A stretch of DNA of 64,000 bases from Taeniopygia guttata (GCF_048771995.1 NC_133030.1:62445501-62509500); one strand, 5' to 3'. Positions 11,801 to 23,489 are shown, counted from the stretch's first letter. Translations and numbers: made by a program. Notes: generated by a model not told the origin, from the sequence alone.

Positions 11801-14800
11801 CCATCCTCCTCTCAGCTCCACTTCCATGGTGGTAAATATAATTTTACTGAAGTTGTTGTGTAGCTCTTGCTGAATTGTGAGGAGCAGCTGAGGGAGCTGG
11901 GAAGGGTCTGGAGCCCCAGGAGAGGCTGAGGGAGCTGGGAAGGGGCTGGAGAGTTCCTGAGGGAGCTGGGAAGGGGCTCAGCCTGGAGCAAAGGAGGCTC
12001 AGGGGGACCTTGTGGCTCTGCACAGCTCCTGCCAGGAGGGGACAGACAGGAGGGTCGGGCTGTGCTCCAGGGAACAGGGACAGGAGCAGAGGAAATGGCC
12101 TCAAGTTGTAGCAGAGGAGGTTTAAATTGGATATTAGGGAAAATTCCTTCATGGAAAGGGTTGTCCAGCCCTGGCACAGCTGCCCAGGACAGTGCTGGAG
12201 TCCCCATTCCTGGAGGGATTTAAAAGCTGTGTGGATGTGGCACCTGGGGACATGGTCAGTGCTGGGGGAGTAGTTGAACTCAGTGATCTTTTCTAACCTG
12301 AATGATTCCAGGATTCTCTGATTTCCCCAAGGACTCACTGTGGGTGTGGGGGAAGCAAAACTACTTCTCTGTTGAGCAACTTTGTCATTTGCCAGTAATG
12401 GATGTGTCAGGAAACCACAGCTGAATTTGAATTTGCACTACTTCTTTCTTTGGGTTGTTTGTTTTTGTTTTTGTTTTTTTTTTTTCTTTCTTCTTCAGGG
12501 CTTGCACAAAGCCTGTTGAGTTGTTCTGTATGATGCAAGAAGGATCCATCAGATGTAGAACAGATGTTTTCATGCCAAATGGCTCTCTGAGGCCAGCAGA
12601 GGGACTGCTGCAGTTAGTCACAGAATCATGGCATGGTTTGGGATGGAAAGGACCTTAAATCCCATCCCATTCCACCCCCTGCCATGGGCAGGGACAACTT
12701 CCTCTATCCCAGGCTGCTCCAAGCCCCAGTGTCCAACCTGGCCTTGGACATTTCCAGGTATCCAGAGGCACCCTCTGCCAGGGCCTCACACCCTCCCAGG
12801 CAGGAATTCCTTCCCAATCTCCCATCCATCCCTGTCCTCTGGCAGTGGGAAGCCATTCCCTGTGTCCTGTCCTTCTATCCCTTGTAAATCAGGAGGGAGC
12901 CTGAGCTGGCAGCTCATGCCTCACTGCAGCCATATCCATTCTGCTTAAACTTAGGGAAAATGAAATAAAAGAATGAATTATTGTCTGCAACGTTAACAAA
13001 GTCCTGGCAGTTGTTTATATATGATTTCTTATTTTTGATTGGTTGATTGTGATTTTATTGGTTTTTCTTCTCCCCCAGGTTACTGGTTATTTAGATGACT
13101 GCACCTGTGATGTAGAAACCATCGATGCCTTCAACAACTACAAACTTTTTCCTAGACTGAATGAACTCCTGCAAAGTGACTATTTTAGATACTACAAGGT
13201 CATTTTCTCTTACAATAATTGTATTTATTTCTGTGCTGCTGTGTTTTTTTAATCTCCTGTGAACTTGTTGATGATTTTTTTAAAATCACACACCTGCATT
13301 TTGACCCTGATCCTTTAAGGGTGCAGTCATTTGGACCCTTCTGTTATGAGGAGAATCTTAATAAGATGCAGTGTACTTTCAAGAGGATTTCAAAGATATT
13401 TTCTTATATTTTTTTTCCCTCTTAAGCAACACATTAATGAGAGGACTTCCTTTGGTGAGCTGTGATTTAAAGATGCTGATGAACAGTGATCCATAATGAG
13501 AGGATTTCAAATGGAAAACCTGCATTAGTTCCAGGTTCAGTGATGGCTGTTGCTGCCAGACATTCCATGGATTGGATTCCATGAGGTGGATTCTGCCCCC
13601 ATTCAGTCAGATTCCCTTTATGCCCCTCTCTTCCAAACCCACCACATCTTGTTAAATGTTAATTGTTTTGGAAGAATGATACTTGATAACAACTCACAGA
13701 AGAGAAAAATTGGGATTTGTTAAAGAAGCTCATGTCCTTTCCCCTTCCAGGGGTGGGATTTGTAACAAATACTGAGACTGGTCCGAATGAAGCCTGGAAT
13801 CCTGGAATTCCAGAATGGTTTCATCCAGTCCCTCCCCTGCCATGGGCAGGGACACCTTCCTCTACTGAACAGGGTGATGTGTTATTTGCAGGTAAACCTA
13901 CAGAAACCTTGTCCCTTTTGGGAGGACAACAGCCACTGTGGAATGAGAGACTGTGCTGTACAGCCCTGCTCCTCTGTAAGTACCAAATCCTTTTTTTTTT
14001 TACATATATTTGTTTTTATTTAACTTTGGTAGACTAAGAGGAAACAGCTGACAACTGACTGAATCTTGTTATTTTAGTTAAAGCAAATCTGTGGCCCTGA
14101 TGGATCTTTCATGGCTGGTGGCCATAAGAAAAGCCAAAATACTGAATTCTGAAAGTTTCAAGACAGGCTGAGGTTTTAACAGCTGACCTCTGCAAACAGT
14201 CAAAACCTTCTCCAGGTCCTTTGTTTATTTTTTCTGTTAGTAAGTAGATTTTCGGGCAAATCCATTATTGTTTTTGTGTTAATTGACAGAATTTGACCCT
14301 GTTGCCCATGAGCTGCACTGTGATTTAGTTTTGGCTGGTGAATTTGACTCAGAGCTTTGCAGCCCTTTGCTTGTAGGGGAAATGGCTCTTTCAGCATCCT
14401 ATTTCCAAGGGCACTCTTGTCCCTGTACCCTGGACAAAAGGGTTTTGTTCCCCCAGCTGTAAGAAAACACCCTGACTGCAGATGTCTGCCCAAAAGAAGG
14501 GGGTGAGGTGAGGGAATCACAACCTGGTGGCCCCTTTGGGGACATTTCATGTTTTGGTGTTGACAGCCAGCACAGACTCTCTTACTCCCTCACTCTTGGG
14601 TTCTAAAATGGAATGATGATTTTTTTTTTTCACCTCAAAATAACCCTAAATGTTGTTTAAATACTTTTTCTTCCTTAAAAAAAAAATCTATTTTTGGTAG
14701 TGATTATGAGTAATGTGATGGAGTTATGTTACAATTACCTAAGTTTTAGCTGAAAGTTGTTCTTATTTTAAGAACTGACTGTCCCTGCTCTTCTTAATTA

Positions 14801-17800
14801 TTTTAATTTGGGTCCATTTCATCCTGAAATCAATAAAAATAACTCCTATTGCTTATTTTTTTCTTGTTGCTATCACAGTATTTTCTCCTGTAGCAGTGGT
14901 TCTATTGCCTTCCTACTCCTGGAGAAAATGGAAGTTGAGGAGAATTTTGGGGCTGGTTGTGTGGGGCTGATATTCCACGATGGAATGGTCAGAGGGAAGT
15001 TTGGAATCTCAGGTGCCAGGAAGGTGATGCCAGACCTGGAGTGACCAGAAGCAGCTCCAGCTCCTCTGGAGTTTGTTTGGCTTCCCCAAATTCCTGCTTG
15101 GATAAGCAAAGCAGAACCTGATGTAGCAGCTGTGGAAAGCTGCAGACCTTTGGAGAAGAGGAATCTTGCAACAAAAAAAATCAAAATAAACCACTAGGAA
15201 TGTTGCTTCCCCTTGGTCTGGGGAGGGATGAGGAGTTGTGGTCACCTTCTCACCTCTGGCAGCTGTGGTGACACCCCAAACCTTTCCCAAAAATGGGGTT
15301 GAGAGGTCTCATCAGCCCCACGTGTGGCACATGCTTTGTTTTGTCTTTCAGGATGAAGTCCCTGATGGAATCAGAGCTGGAAGTTACAAGGTGGGTGTGG
15401 GTGAGCACAGAAGGATGAGGTTTATTTTGTAGTCCAGTTTTGTGCCGTAGAAGTGACAAGGTTGGAAAAGACCTGTAAAAAGGAAACAAAATACATGCAA
15501 TAATACAAAAGAAAAACCACTGACAGAGTCCAAATACAATCTGACACCCTTTTTGGTCAGGGTGTTGGTAGCAGTCCAAATTGGAATGGCTGCAGTCCTC
15601 CTGGAAATCCAGCAGAAAAAGCTGAGTCTGGTGTCCCAAAAAGCCAGATTATATCCAGTTAGGAATGCTTGGTTCCTCCCTCAGGGTGGAGCATCTCACA
15701 ATGGGATGCTGTAACTTTTATCAGTCACACAGTGACATTCAGTAGCCATTATCAGCAGATGTCTCCCCAGAGGGAGAATTGGTTGTGGAAGAGATAAGGA
15801 AAAACTGCCCACTTAACAGAAGACAGCTGCCATACAGATGGCAAATGGAATACATCTTGTCTTGCAATCTGGGACACTGTGTTAATAGTGCATTGAAGGC
15901 TACATTAAAACACAAAAAAATTTCCTTTTTAACCCTCATCCCTCCCCACCCCTTTGCTGTCCAACCCAGTACTCAGAAGAGGCCAATAACCTGGCTGAGC
16001 AATGTGAAGAAGCCAAGAGGCTCGGAGCTGTTGATGACTCTTTGAGGTTTGACTTCTTTTGCCATAATCCCTCCTTGCCCTGAAGGAAAGCTGGGATCAG
16101 AGCCCTCTCTGAGAGTTTTCCCCCACGTTTTTTGCAGCAAGGAAACACGGCAGGCAGTGCTGCAGTGGGCACAGCACGACGACTCCTCGGACAGCTTCTG
16201 TGAGGCTGATGGTATGGGCACCTGGGAGGGCTGCCAAGGCTTGCAGTGGGATTTAAGCACTTCTGCAGAACTTTAAATCATGGAATAGTTTGGGTTGGAA
16301 GCTTAAAGCCCATCTTATTCCACCCCCTGCCATGGCAGGGACACCTTGTTGCTCCAAGCCCTGTCCAACCTGGCCTTGGACACTTCCAGGGATCCAGGGG
16401 CAGCCACAGCTTTTCTGGGCACCCTGTGCCAGAGCCTGCCCACCCTCCCAGACAGGAATTCCTTCCCAAAATCCCATCTAACCCTGCCCTCTGACACTGG
16501 GAAGCCATTCGCTGTTTCCTACCCCTGCAATTCCCAAGTGAGAGCTCCTCTCCCACTTCATGTAGCCTCTTCAGATCCTGAAATGTTGCTGTGAGGGCTC
16601 CACAAAACCTCCTCTTCTCCAGGCTGGAGAGCCCCAATTCCAGGCCATCAAAACAACATTTCTGCTCCTTGCCACCCCCCTGACCTCAGTATTTTGAAAA
16701 TAATACACAAATATTTCTGATAAATCTTCCTTGCTGCTCTGGGCCTTGCTGTGTTTAGCAAGGTGGGGCAGAGGTGGCTGGATCAGCCTTGGAAAATGTC
16801 ATTTTCCCTGAGAAAATCGTTGTCCCTGAGGCAGCACTGTGCTCCACAGACATCCATTCTCCTGATGCTGAGTACGTGGATTTGCTCCTGAATCCAGAAC
16901 GTTACACTGGCTACAAGGGGCCGGATGCCTGGAAAATTTGGAACAGTATTTATGAAGAAAACTGCTTCAAGTAGGTGCTTTGGGGGGGGCAGTTCCACAA
17001 GCCTGAGAGTGCTGATTAGTGCAGAGGGGCAGAAATGAATCCTCATCCTCCTGCCTTTGCTCCAGTGCCTGTGCAGGGTGGGATACACCAGGGACAAGTC
17101 ATGTGGCTATCCCAAAAGAAGACATTTGAGTTTTCCTGCCTGTTTTTAATAAAAAAAGAAGAAAGCACCACCAAAACCCACATTTTGCTCTATCTTTTCC
17201 CTTCCTGAGCAAAGCTAAAGCATGGAAGTGGATTTTAGATCCCCTCAGGCTGTTTGACTGCAGAAGTAGCTACTTCTGCTCTGCTCTGTTTGTGCACACA
17301 AGAGACAGTAACTTATTTACATATCTTACTTAAATGATTTTTTTTCTCCCCTCCTAGGCCTCAGAATGTAAAAAGACCTTTGGCATCTGGCAGAGGTGAG
17401 TCATTTATTTATCTCACTAAGTAGGTTAGTAGTGAACTGATCCCAGCTCCAGGAGCAGTAAATGTTCTCTGGGCTCCTTCTCCTGCTGGATCAGAAAAAT
17501 CTTGTAGCTCTTGACCAAGTGTAGAATTTTGTGGCACCTGGAAGTGGGTTTTTCTAGCATCCATTGTGGAAAAAGAATGTCTGATCTTCCAGCCCTGGAA
17601 AAAAGGTGAGATTTGGAGGGACTGGGAGCAGGGCTGACCCCTGAGCTCTCCCTGGGTCTGAACTTGGCAGTGCCAAAGCCCCTGTGATGGATGGATGAGA
17701 ACCTGGCTGGGATCCTCCGTGGGATCCCCCCAGGAGGAGCAGCTCTGCCCTAGAGCCAAGGCCAGGCAGTGTCAGTGAGAGCAGGGAAGGGGTTTGGAAA

Positions 17801-20800
17801 CTGAGAACATCATCAACCTCCTGCAGCACCCTCTGTCACCATCTCCTCATTTCCCCCTAAATTATGGAGGTGTTTATCCCCCTTCTGTGACCCCGGTGTG
17901 AAGGAGTGGCTCTTCTCCTGCTGAAGGAGATGTACCATGTCCCTGCAAATATCAGGTTTTACTTCCTTAGCAAATATTGATCCCTCCTGCACTGGTCAGG
18001 TTACTCAGCACCGTTGCTCATCCGGTGTCCTCAGTGCTGCACTTGGGGTTTCTGTGTTCAGAACATTTCCAAACCTCCCTGGAGAGGATCCTTCTCTCGT
18101 CAGAGCAGATGAGCAGAGCAGTGCTTGTGCTTTGGAGCTTAAATTTGGTTGTGTGTAATGTTTTTATCCTCTTTTTCTCTCTCTCCCTCCACCACTTGTG
18201 CTTTTTTCCCCCCAGGAGATGATGGAGGTGAGTGGCACTGTTTGTTTTTACTGATAAGAGAAACAAGTGGGGTGTCCTCATCCTGCTGCCACAGGCTCTG
18301 CCATTAGACAGTGCACCTGGTTAGCAAAATTATCCATCAGGCAAACCAGGAATTAGAGTCATGGCATCATAGGAAATCCTGAGTGGGATCACAAAGATCA
18401 GAGTCCCTGCACAGACACCCCAACAACCCCACCCTGGGATCCCTGTGAGTGGTGTCCAAACACTCCTGGCAGCCCTGGGGCTGTGCCCATTTTTGGGTAG
18501 CCTGGGCAGTGCCCAGCACCTCTGGAGGAGGAATCTTTCCCTGAGATCCAACCTAAACTTCCCCTGGCACAGCTCCAGCCCTTCCCTGGGCCCTGTCCCT
18601 GCTCAGCAGAGTGAAGAGGAGATCCCTGTGAGCTCCCTGTCCCAGCCCATCCTCATGTGAAGAGCTTAAAAAGTCCATCAGCACTTTTTTAACAGCACAA
18701 GTCCAGTCTGAAGGCAGTCACTCAAGTGTGAGAAGCCTTTGGGAGCAGGAATTGTCCTGGGTTTTTTTCAGTGCCTATTACTGGGAAAGCTTTGAACAGA
18801 CTCATAAGGAGCTGTAGGAGCTGAGTGCCCAACTCCCTCAGGCCCTGGGAAGGGCTGTTCCCTGGAGTTTTCCATTCCCCACAGCATCTTCTTGTCTCCA
18901 AACCATTCCCAAATCCTGATTTCCACATCACTTCCATGCACAGAGCAGGGACAGTGAAACCCTGACCTGTGGGATTCTACACACTCGGTTGCACCCTGTG
19001 GTTTTTTGGATGGTTGGTTTGTTTGTTTTATAAAAATATCCCTCTCCCTACTCTGCCCAGAAGGGGAAAGCAATCCCTGATCCTTGTTTTTCCCAGCCCC
19101 CTGGGGAAAAACCCACGTGCTGTTTTGAGCTGCTGCCATGCCGTGTTAGAGAAGCATCAGTCACAAGACTGGGCAGGAGAACTCTTTTTATGCTCTTTTA
19201 ATGCTCCTTTCCCAATTTCTGCAAACTGGAGTGGGCAGAGGGTCCTCTGGGGCCAGCCTGGAGGTGGATTCAGTGCACCAGGCTTGGGCTGGACCCTCAC
19301 TGATGTGTTTTCCTTTCTTTCCAGGGCACACGTTTTACAAGTGGCTCAAAGGTAATCCTTGCTCTGAACGTGGTTGCTCCTCCTGGGATGGACAGGAAAT
19401 GGGAAATGCTGGGATTAGTGGCCACTCTCAGTGGGATTAGATTCCTGCTCCACAGGCAGGAGGATTGAAAATCCAGTGGATGCTTTCAGTGTCTTAAACT
19501 GCCCTTTTCATTGCAGGGGTCTGTGTGGAGAAAAGAGCTTTCTACAGGCTCATCTCTGGTCTCCACGCCAGCATCAACATCCACCTGAGTGCCAGGTACC
19601 TCCTGCAAGGTAAATCCTCCTTCCTGCCCCAGCTTTCCTGCCTCACTCCAAAGCTGACACTTCCATGGCTCTGCTAAATGCTGCTTGGAGCCTGTTCCAG
19701 CAGGACTCAGGCCTGTTAGATTTAACTAAATAATTGTATTTAAGTGTCTACAGCCCACTTGGGCCTCCCCTGGGTGTGAGTCAGGCCAGGCTGGAGTTGG
19801 GAGATGGGATAATGTGGGAAACATCACAGGCAAGAGATGATCTGGGGCTGTAGCATCAGCTTGGTATGACTTTTACACCTTCCACTATGTATTTTATAGA
19901 ATAATCTTAAATATAAGGTAAAATGAGCAACTGAAATATTCTTTGTGGGTTTGAAAATGGAAAACAGAGGCCAGTTTCCTCCATTCTTGTTTTTCCATAT
20001 CACCAGGAATTCTCCTAAGGTGTCCCTATTTGTCAGGAAGTTTCAGGAATTACCTGAAAAAAGTCTGCTGGAGTTTTGTGTTTGTGGGGTTTGAATTGAG
20101 TTACAATCATGCCTCCCTTGAACAATTTTCAGGCAAAATTTCTTCACTGGAAGGGTTGTCAGGCACTGGAAGGGGCTTCCCAGAGAAGTGGTGGGATCAG
20201 CATCCCTGGAGGTTCAAGGAATGACTGGATGTGGCACTCAGAGGTTGGACTCAGTCAAAGGCTGATCTTGGGGAGGTCTTTTCCAGCCTCAATGATTCCA
20301 TAGTGTTGGGTCAGTGACTTGGAAAAGCTGGGATCTGCCTGCCTGGAATTCACCAATTCCCTGGAGGGAGGAGGTGAACCAGAACCAAACTCCTCACCTC
20401 ATTCCTTTGGGATTTGTTTCTGCCTCAGATTCGTGGTCGGAGAAGAAATGGGGCCCCAACGTCACGGAGTTCCAGCAGAGGTTTGATGAAGTCCTCACCG
20501 GTGGGGAAGGGCCCAGAAGACTCAAAAACCTTTATTTTCTGTACCTGATTGAGCTGAGGGCCCTCTCCAAAGTGCTGCCCTTCTTTGAGCGCCCATCTTT
20601 CCAGCTGTACACCGGGAATCAGAGCCAGGATGCAGAGATGAAACACCTGCTGCTGGAAATTCTCCATCTGGCCAAGTAATTGCACTCAGTGCCTGGGGAC
20701 AGTGGCTCTGCCACCACCTCTCAGTGTGCTTAACCTGACATGTAAAGCTCCCAGAAAGGCAGGTTCTGGGTTCTTCCTGGATTTGTGCAGTAGAATCATA

Positions 20801-23079
20801 GAAACATGGAATGTTTGGGTTGGTTTGGGTTGGAAAAGACCTTTTTAAAGGTCATCTTGTCCAGCCCCCTTGCCATGAGCAGGGACATGAAACCAGTAGG
20901 GTAGTTTTTCTGGGAGCATATTAATAATATCTGTATGCAAATTGCAGAATTTAGGTAATTAGTCCCACAGTTTAATTAGTCCCACAGTTTAATAGTCTCT
21001 GCTGCCTTTTGGATTTAGCAGAATTGAATTTAATAACTGCCTACGTGTCAGCCCTAAAATTGGCTACCTGTGTGACTCATCTGTGGGATACCAGGCCTGG
21101 CTTCGTGTTTGCAACTAGAAAAACATCCTAAATATATTGATAACAGAGATTTGGGCTGTTGGATGGAGTTTGGAGTAAAAGGAGTGGAAGATACCGGAAC
21201 CAGACAGAAATGGGTGTCTCCTAAAGTGATCAATGTTTGATTTATCTCGTCACTCTCCTGTGCTTCTGTCTGTCAGCACTGAAATTGCTTAAAAGCCATC
21301 AAGCAATTGCTGAAAATGTCTCCAAAGTGAGATGCCAGCTCAGATTGGAAGAGAAAATACAATCAAATACAAATTGGAGTACAATCAATACAAATTTGAA
21401 GAGAAAATAGAAGGGTGGTTTGGGTTGGAAGGGACCTTAAATAATCTCATTCCATTCCTTGGGATTGGATGTCAGATTAAAACACCCCTGGAGATGTCCA
21501 GTGGCCCCCACCTCTGTTTATGCCCACTCCTGACTGCAGCCATACAACCAAGGGGGGCAGAAATCAAACTCTTATCATTCCCTTCCAGGTCCTTCCCGCT
21601 GCATTTTGATGAAAACTCCTTCTTTGCAGGGAATAAAGAGGAAGCTGCTAAACTGAAGGTAATTTCTGCCAAAGACCCCTCTGCAGGAGGCTTTTCCTAC
21701 CTCAGTCCCACTGAATTCCAGGATTAATTCAGATTAATACCTGGAAGGAGCCCTAATTAGTGCACAACCATGACCAACATGAATGTTTTTTTCCTCCAGG
21801 AGGAATTTAGGCTGCACTTTAAGAATATTTCCAAGATCATGGACTGTGTTGGCTGCTTCAAGTGTCGGCTGTGGGGGAAGTTGCAGGTGAGGTTTGTCAG
21901 CAAGATCTGGGAGCTCTGGGGCTGGGACTGGTCCTTGGATACCAAAGAGCTCCTGGATACAGCTCAGGGCTGCTGATTCCTCCCCTGTGCAGGCAGCAGG
22001 AAGCAGCTGCTCAGCCTGGGAAACTGGGATAAGGCAGGAGAGGGGAGGGGGTGCAGAGCCTGGCTTGGGTGAAATCCTCTTGCCCCGTTCAGAGGATGTT
22101 GCTCAGGTGGAGGGAGGTTGGAATGCTGCTGTTCAAGGATCCTCTTTGATCCCTGCACAGACACAGGGCTTGGGCACAGCACTGAAGATCCTCTTCTCAG
22201 AGAACCTCATCGAGAAGATTCCTGAGAGTGGCCCTTCCTATGGATTCCAGCTGACCAGACAAGAAATTGTGGCCTTATTTAATGCCTTTGGAAGGTGAGT
22301 TTGAGACTTTCCCCTCTATTTCTGCATAAACTGCTGTGTTCCATCCAGTCTGAGCTCTAATTTCAGTCAGTTCTCAGCAGTTTTGGTGGGGACTCTTGCT
22401 CTGGTCACAGTCTGATAGCAGGTGTTGGTATGGAGTACAACAGTTGGAATGAATTGAAATATTCTTTGTACTCTGCATTTCTGTAAGGAATTCAAGGAAG
22501 CATTTATGCTAAGATACAAAGAATTTCATCATTTTTAAGGGACTGTGTGAGTCTGCCCTTGGAGCACACTGTCCCAGGCAGGGGCTGCTGTCCTTGGGCC
22601 TCTCCCCCAGTTCATTCCCAGGTCATGGTGGCATTTAACAGGAATCCATCAGTCCAGCCTCTCTGGATGAGGAGTTTTTGTCAGAAAAGGAGGATAAGGA
22701 GGCCTTTGGGAGGGGATTTCAGGACACTCTGATTATACATGAGCTCTTTGTGATCTTGGGGACCAGGAGTTTCTGGCAAACAGGTTTTTCCAAGGATGAG
22801 TTCCTTAACATCCTATTCCAGTGTTTGCTTTAAAAATAGGCAGGGGAATAGTGAAGGGCCTGGTCGTAAACTCAACCTAATTTAGCTGCAATTCCAAATC
22901 TTCTCTTTCCAAGAGCTGCTTGAAGCTTTGCTGGATACAGCCCCTTTCTCCCAGATTTTAAATAATTCACTACATGAATGTTGCTGTAACATTTCCCTTT
23001 TGCTTTCCTTGCACACAGGGTTTCAACCAGCGTGAAAGAACTGGAAAACTTTAGGAATATCTTACAAAACATGAGATGA
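5753..23079 (+). CDS. ERO1A: ERO1A, ER oxidoreductin-1 alpha (complete, 16 coding exons)
   Basis: FAD-dependent ER thiol oxidase that reoxidises PDI and passes electrons to oxygen, making peroxide. Exons: 5753-5845, 13079-13198, 13892-13975, 15352-15390, 15970-16046, 16138-16211, 16850-16970, 17358-17395, 18216-18227, 19325-19351, 19517-19609, 20429-20675, 21589-21658, 21800-21886, 22161-22294, 23019-23079; all joins keep phase and total 458 codons (human 468). Residues 1-24 form a signal peptide ([11 protein letters not shown] core). The shuttle pair is C87-C92 (CGMRDC), the inner active site C381-C384 (CVGC), and C124 lies 37 residues after C87, matching the human C94-C131 regulatory spacing. 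[19 protein letters not shown] and [15 protein letters not shown] are family signatures. Compared with ERO1B, the residues around CFKCRLWG and DEVPDG fit ERO1A. Oddities: NPL is absent from the usual RPLNPLASG, and exon 9 has only 12 bases. Confidence 0.97.
5925..6298 (+). repeat. CR1 LINE 3' fragment, sense, in ERO1A intron 1
   Basis: Well preserved CR1 3' end starting at ggagctttcctgtgtggaaa and running through gggatattgggaaggaattc, gtggctgcccctggatccc and ggcttggagcaacctt to the tail cagggattctgtgattct. It begins only about 80 bp after the ERO1A exon 1 donor. Confidence 0.9.
6357..6900 (-). mobile_element. Probable solo LTR, antisense, in ERO1A intron 1
   Basis: The left border reads tgttggggcagg (CCCCAACA as the LTR 3' end on the minus strand) and ccgatttatttaaaa supplies an AATAAA on the minus strand about 60 bp inside. 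The text then runs through a CR1-free, moderately AT-rich body to a C-rich segment. The right border is uncertain. ERV class is not resolved. Confidence 0.45.
7049..7200 (+). repeat. CR1 LINE fragment, sense
   Basis: Short CR1 3' piece starting within tggctgcccctggatccctg and ending at cctgaataattcctgtgat; the 5' part is missing. Confidence 0.8.
8740..9295 (+). repeat. CR1 LINE fragment, sense, the longest in ERO1A intron 1
   Basis: Extends further 5' than most copies here: ctggtgagatccctcctgga, tggagcaagtccagagg, and ggctgggagagttggga precede the usual 3' block with gggatattgggaaggaatt and the tail accattctgggatgctgtga. Confidence 0.88.
9505..9600 (-). repeat. CR1 LINE scrap, antisense
   Basis: Contains tagaaccatagaatatcctg and gttggaagggacccacaagg, the CR1 tail region in antisense, then diverges. 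Confidence 0.65.
11878..12320 (+). repeat. CR1 LINE 3' fragment, sense (same subfamily as 1-387)
   Basis: Opens with gagggagctgggaaggg units, then aaaggaggctcagggggacc, gtttaaattggatattaggg and the tail aatgattccaggattctctg. Confidence 0.88.
12612..12895 (-). repeat. CR1 LINE 3' fragment, antisense
   Basis: Starts at tcacagaatcatggcatggt, passes ccatgggcagggacaacttc and ends near attccctgtgtcctgtcctt. It ends about 180 bp before ERO1A exon 2. Confidence 0.88.
13790..13868 (-). repeat. CR1 LINE scrap abutting ERO1A exon 3
   Basis: Short antisense piece with gaatggtttcatccagtccc and ccatgggcagggacaccttc. It ends about 25 bp before exon 3, so it supplies sequence near the branch point region. 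Confidence 0.7.
15428..15912 (-). mobile_element. Solo LTR filling most of ERO1A intron 4
   Basis: On the minus strand it starts TGTTTTAATGTAGCC and ends CTGGACTACA, 485 bp with TG...CA ends; an AATAAA-like signal sits just beyond the end. It is related over much of its length to the LTR at 30136-30668: both share agattatatccag, gtggagcatctcacaa and cttttatcag-type blocks in the same order. The type resembles avian ERVL LTRs. Intron 4 is 579 bp (15391-15969), so this one insertion makes up most of it. Confidence 0.65.
16270..16640 (-). repeat. CR1 LINE fragment, antisense, in ERO1A intron 6
   Basis: From aatcatggaatagtttgggt through ccatggcagggacaccttgt and gccacagcttttctgggcac to the 5'-ward part tcctcttctccaggctggag. 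Confidence 0.88.
17400..18215 (+). other. ERO1A: ERO1A intron 8, no recognised element
   Basis: Unique-looking intronic DNA between exon 8 and the 12-base exon 9. A T/C-rich tract (ctctctctccctcc...cttttttcccccc) directly precedes the exon 9 acceptor. Nothing else is recognised. Confidence 0.5.
18216..18227 (+). CDS. ERO1A: ERO1A exon 9, a 12-base microexon
   Basis: Flanked by a strong acceptor (C-run then cag) and a GTGAGT donor. It enters in phase 1 and leaves in phase 1, adding four codons that give the reading SGRGDDGGHTFY across exons 8-10. The paralogue ERO1B has a similar SRGEDDGESFY segment, so the residues fit the family's variable loop. Skipping would stay in frame. Confidence 0.8.
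18355..18660 (-). repeat. Degenerate CR1 LINE fragment, antisense
   Basis: Older copy recognisable from gtcatggcatcataggaaat, cctgggcagtgccca and ttccctgagatccaacctaa, the last two being positions in the CR1 3' half. Confidence 0.6.
20115..20305 (+). repeat. CR1 LINE fragment, sense
   Basis: Contains aaatttcttcactggaaggg, aagtggtgggatcagcatcc and the tail cagcctcaatgattccatag. It lies about 125 bp upstream of ERO1A exon 12. Confidence 0.8.
20788..20895 (-). repeat. CR1 LINE tail fragment, antisense
   Basis: Begins gtagaatcatagaaacatgg and continues ggttggaaaagacctttt, then ends after ccatgagcagggacatg. Confidence 0.8.
21408..21495 (-). repeat. CR1 LINE scrap, antisense
   Basis: Recognised from ggtggtttgggttggaaggg followed by accttaaataatctcattcc; ends about 100 bp before ERO1A exon 13. 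Confidence 0.6.
21800..21886 (+). CDS. ERO1A: ERO1A exon 14, carrying the inner active site
   Basis: Twenty-nine codons in phase 0 reading from [16 protein letters not shown]. It contains the FAD-proximal C381-V-G-C384 pair that reduces the flavin, followed by C387 and RLWGKLQ. All catalytic residues expected of a working enzyme are present. Confidence 0.95.
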
Positions 23080-23405
23080 ATTCAGTGGAGAAAGAGATTT
23101 GAGGACAAGAACCATCATTCCACCACTCTGACTTAAAAACATGGAAACCACTTGCTGGGCCTCCTGTCCCATGATTGTCTGTAACCTGCTGAGGAGATAT
23201 TTTGTACAAGGGGAAAAAAAAGATATTTTTTTGTATAGAAGTGGGGGCTATACGTAAATTTTATTTTATATATTGGAAGATCATTTGGAATAACTCTTTG
23301 AACTCTTGCTGTGCTATTTGGATGGATCAGACCCATGGCCTTGCCTTTGGAAGCTGGAGGCAGGGCAAGAACTGTGCCATTGAATAAATTTGGGGGAAAT
23401 TCCTT
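23080..23405 (+). terminator. ERO1A: ERO1A 3' UTR with poly(A) signal
   Basis: After the TGA at 23077-23079 the UTR is short and T/A-rich, with AATAAA at 23383-23388 followed by a G/T-rich segment, predicting cleavage near 23400. A longer isoform would run into the GPR137C 3' UTR on the other strand. Confidence 0.65.
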
Positions 23406-23489
23406 ATCTGCTCCATCATTCCAACCAGCCCCTCACTCACAGTGTGGTTACACCAACTTCCTGCTGCATAAAAAAACAACTTCAAGGGA

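Larger units (their letters stand above)
5846..13078 (+). other. ERO1A: ERO1A intron 1 (7.2 kb)
   Basis: Bounded by cag|gtgggc at 5846 and cccccag at 13078. Besides the listed CR1 and LTR pieces, the stretches 7200-8690, 9600-11875 and 12320-12610 hold no recognisable gene; open frames there lack homology and codon structure. Small local features: a 22-bp tandem pair near 11022-11057 (actgaatgatttaattgc twice) and a T-run at 11470-11484. Confidence 0.7.
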
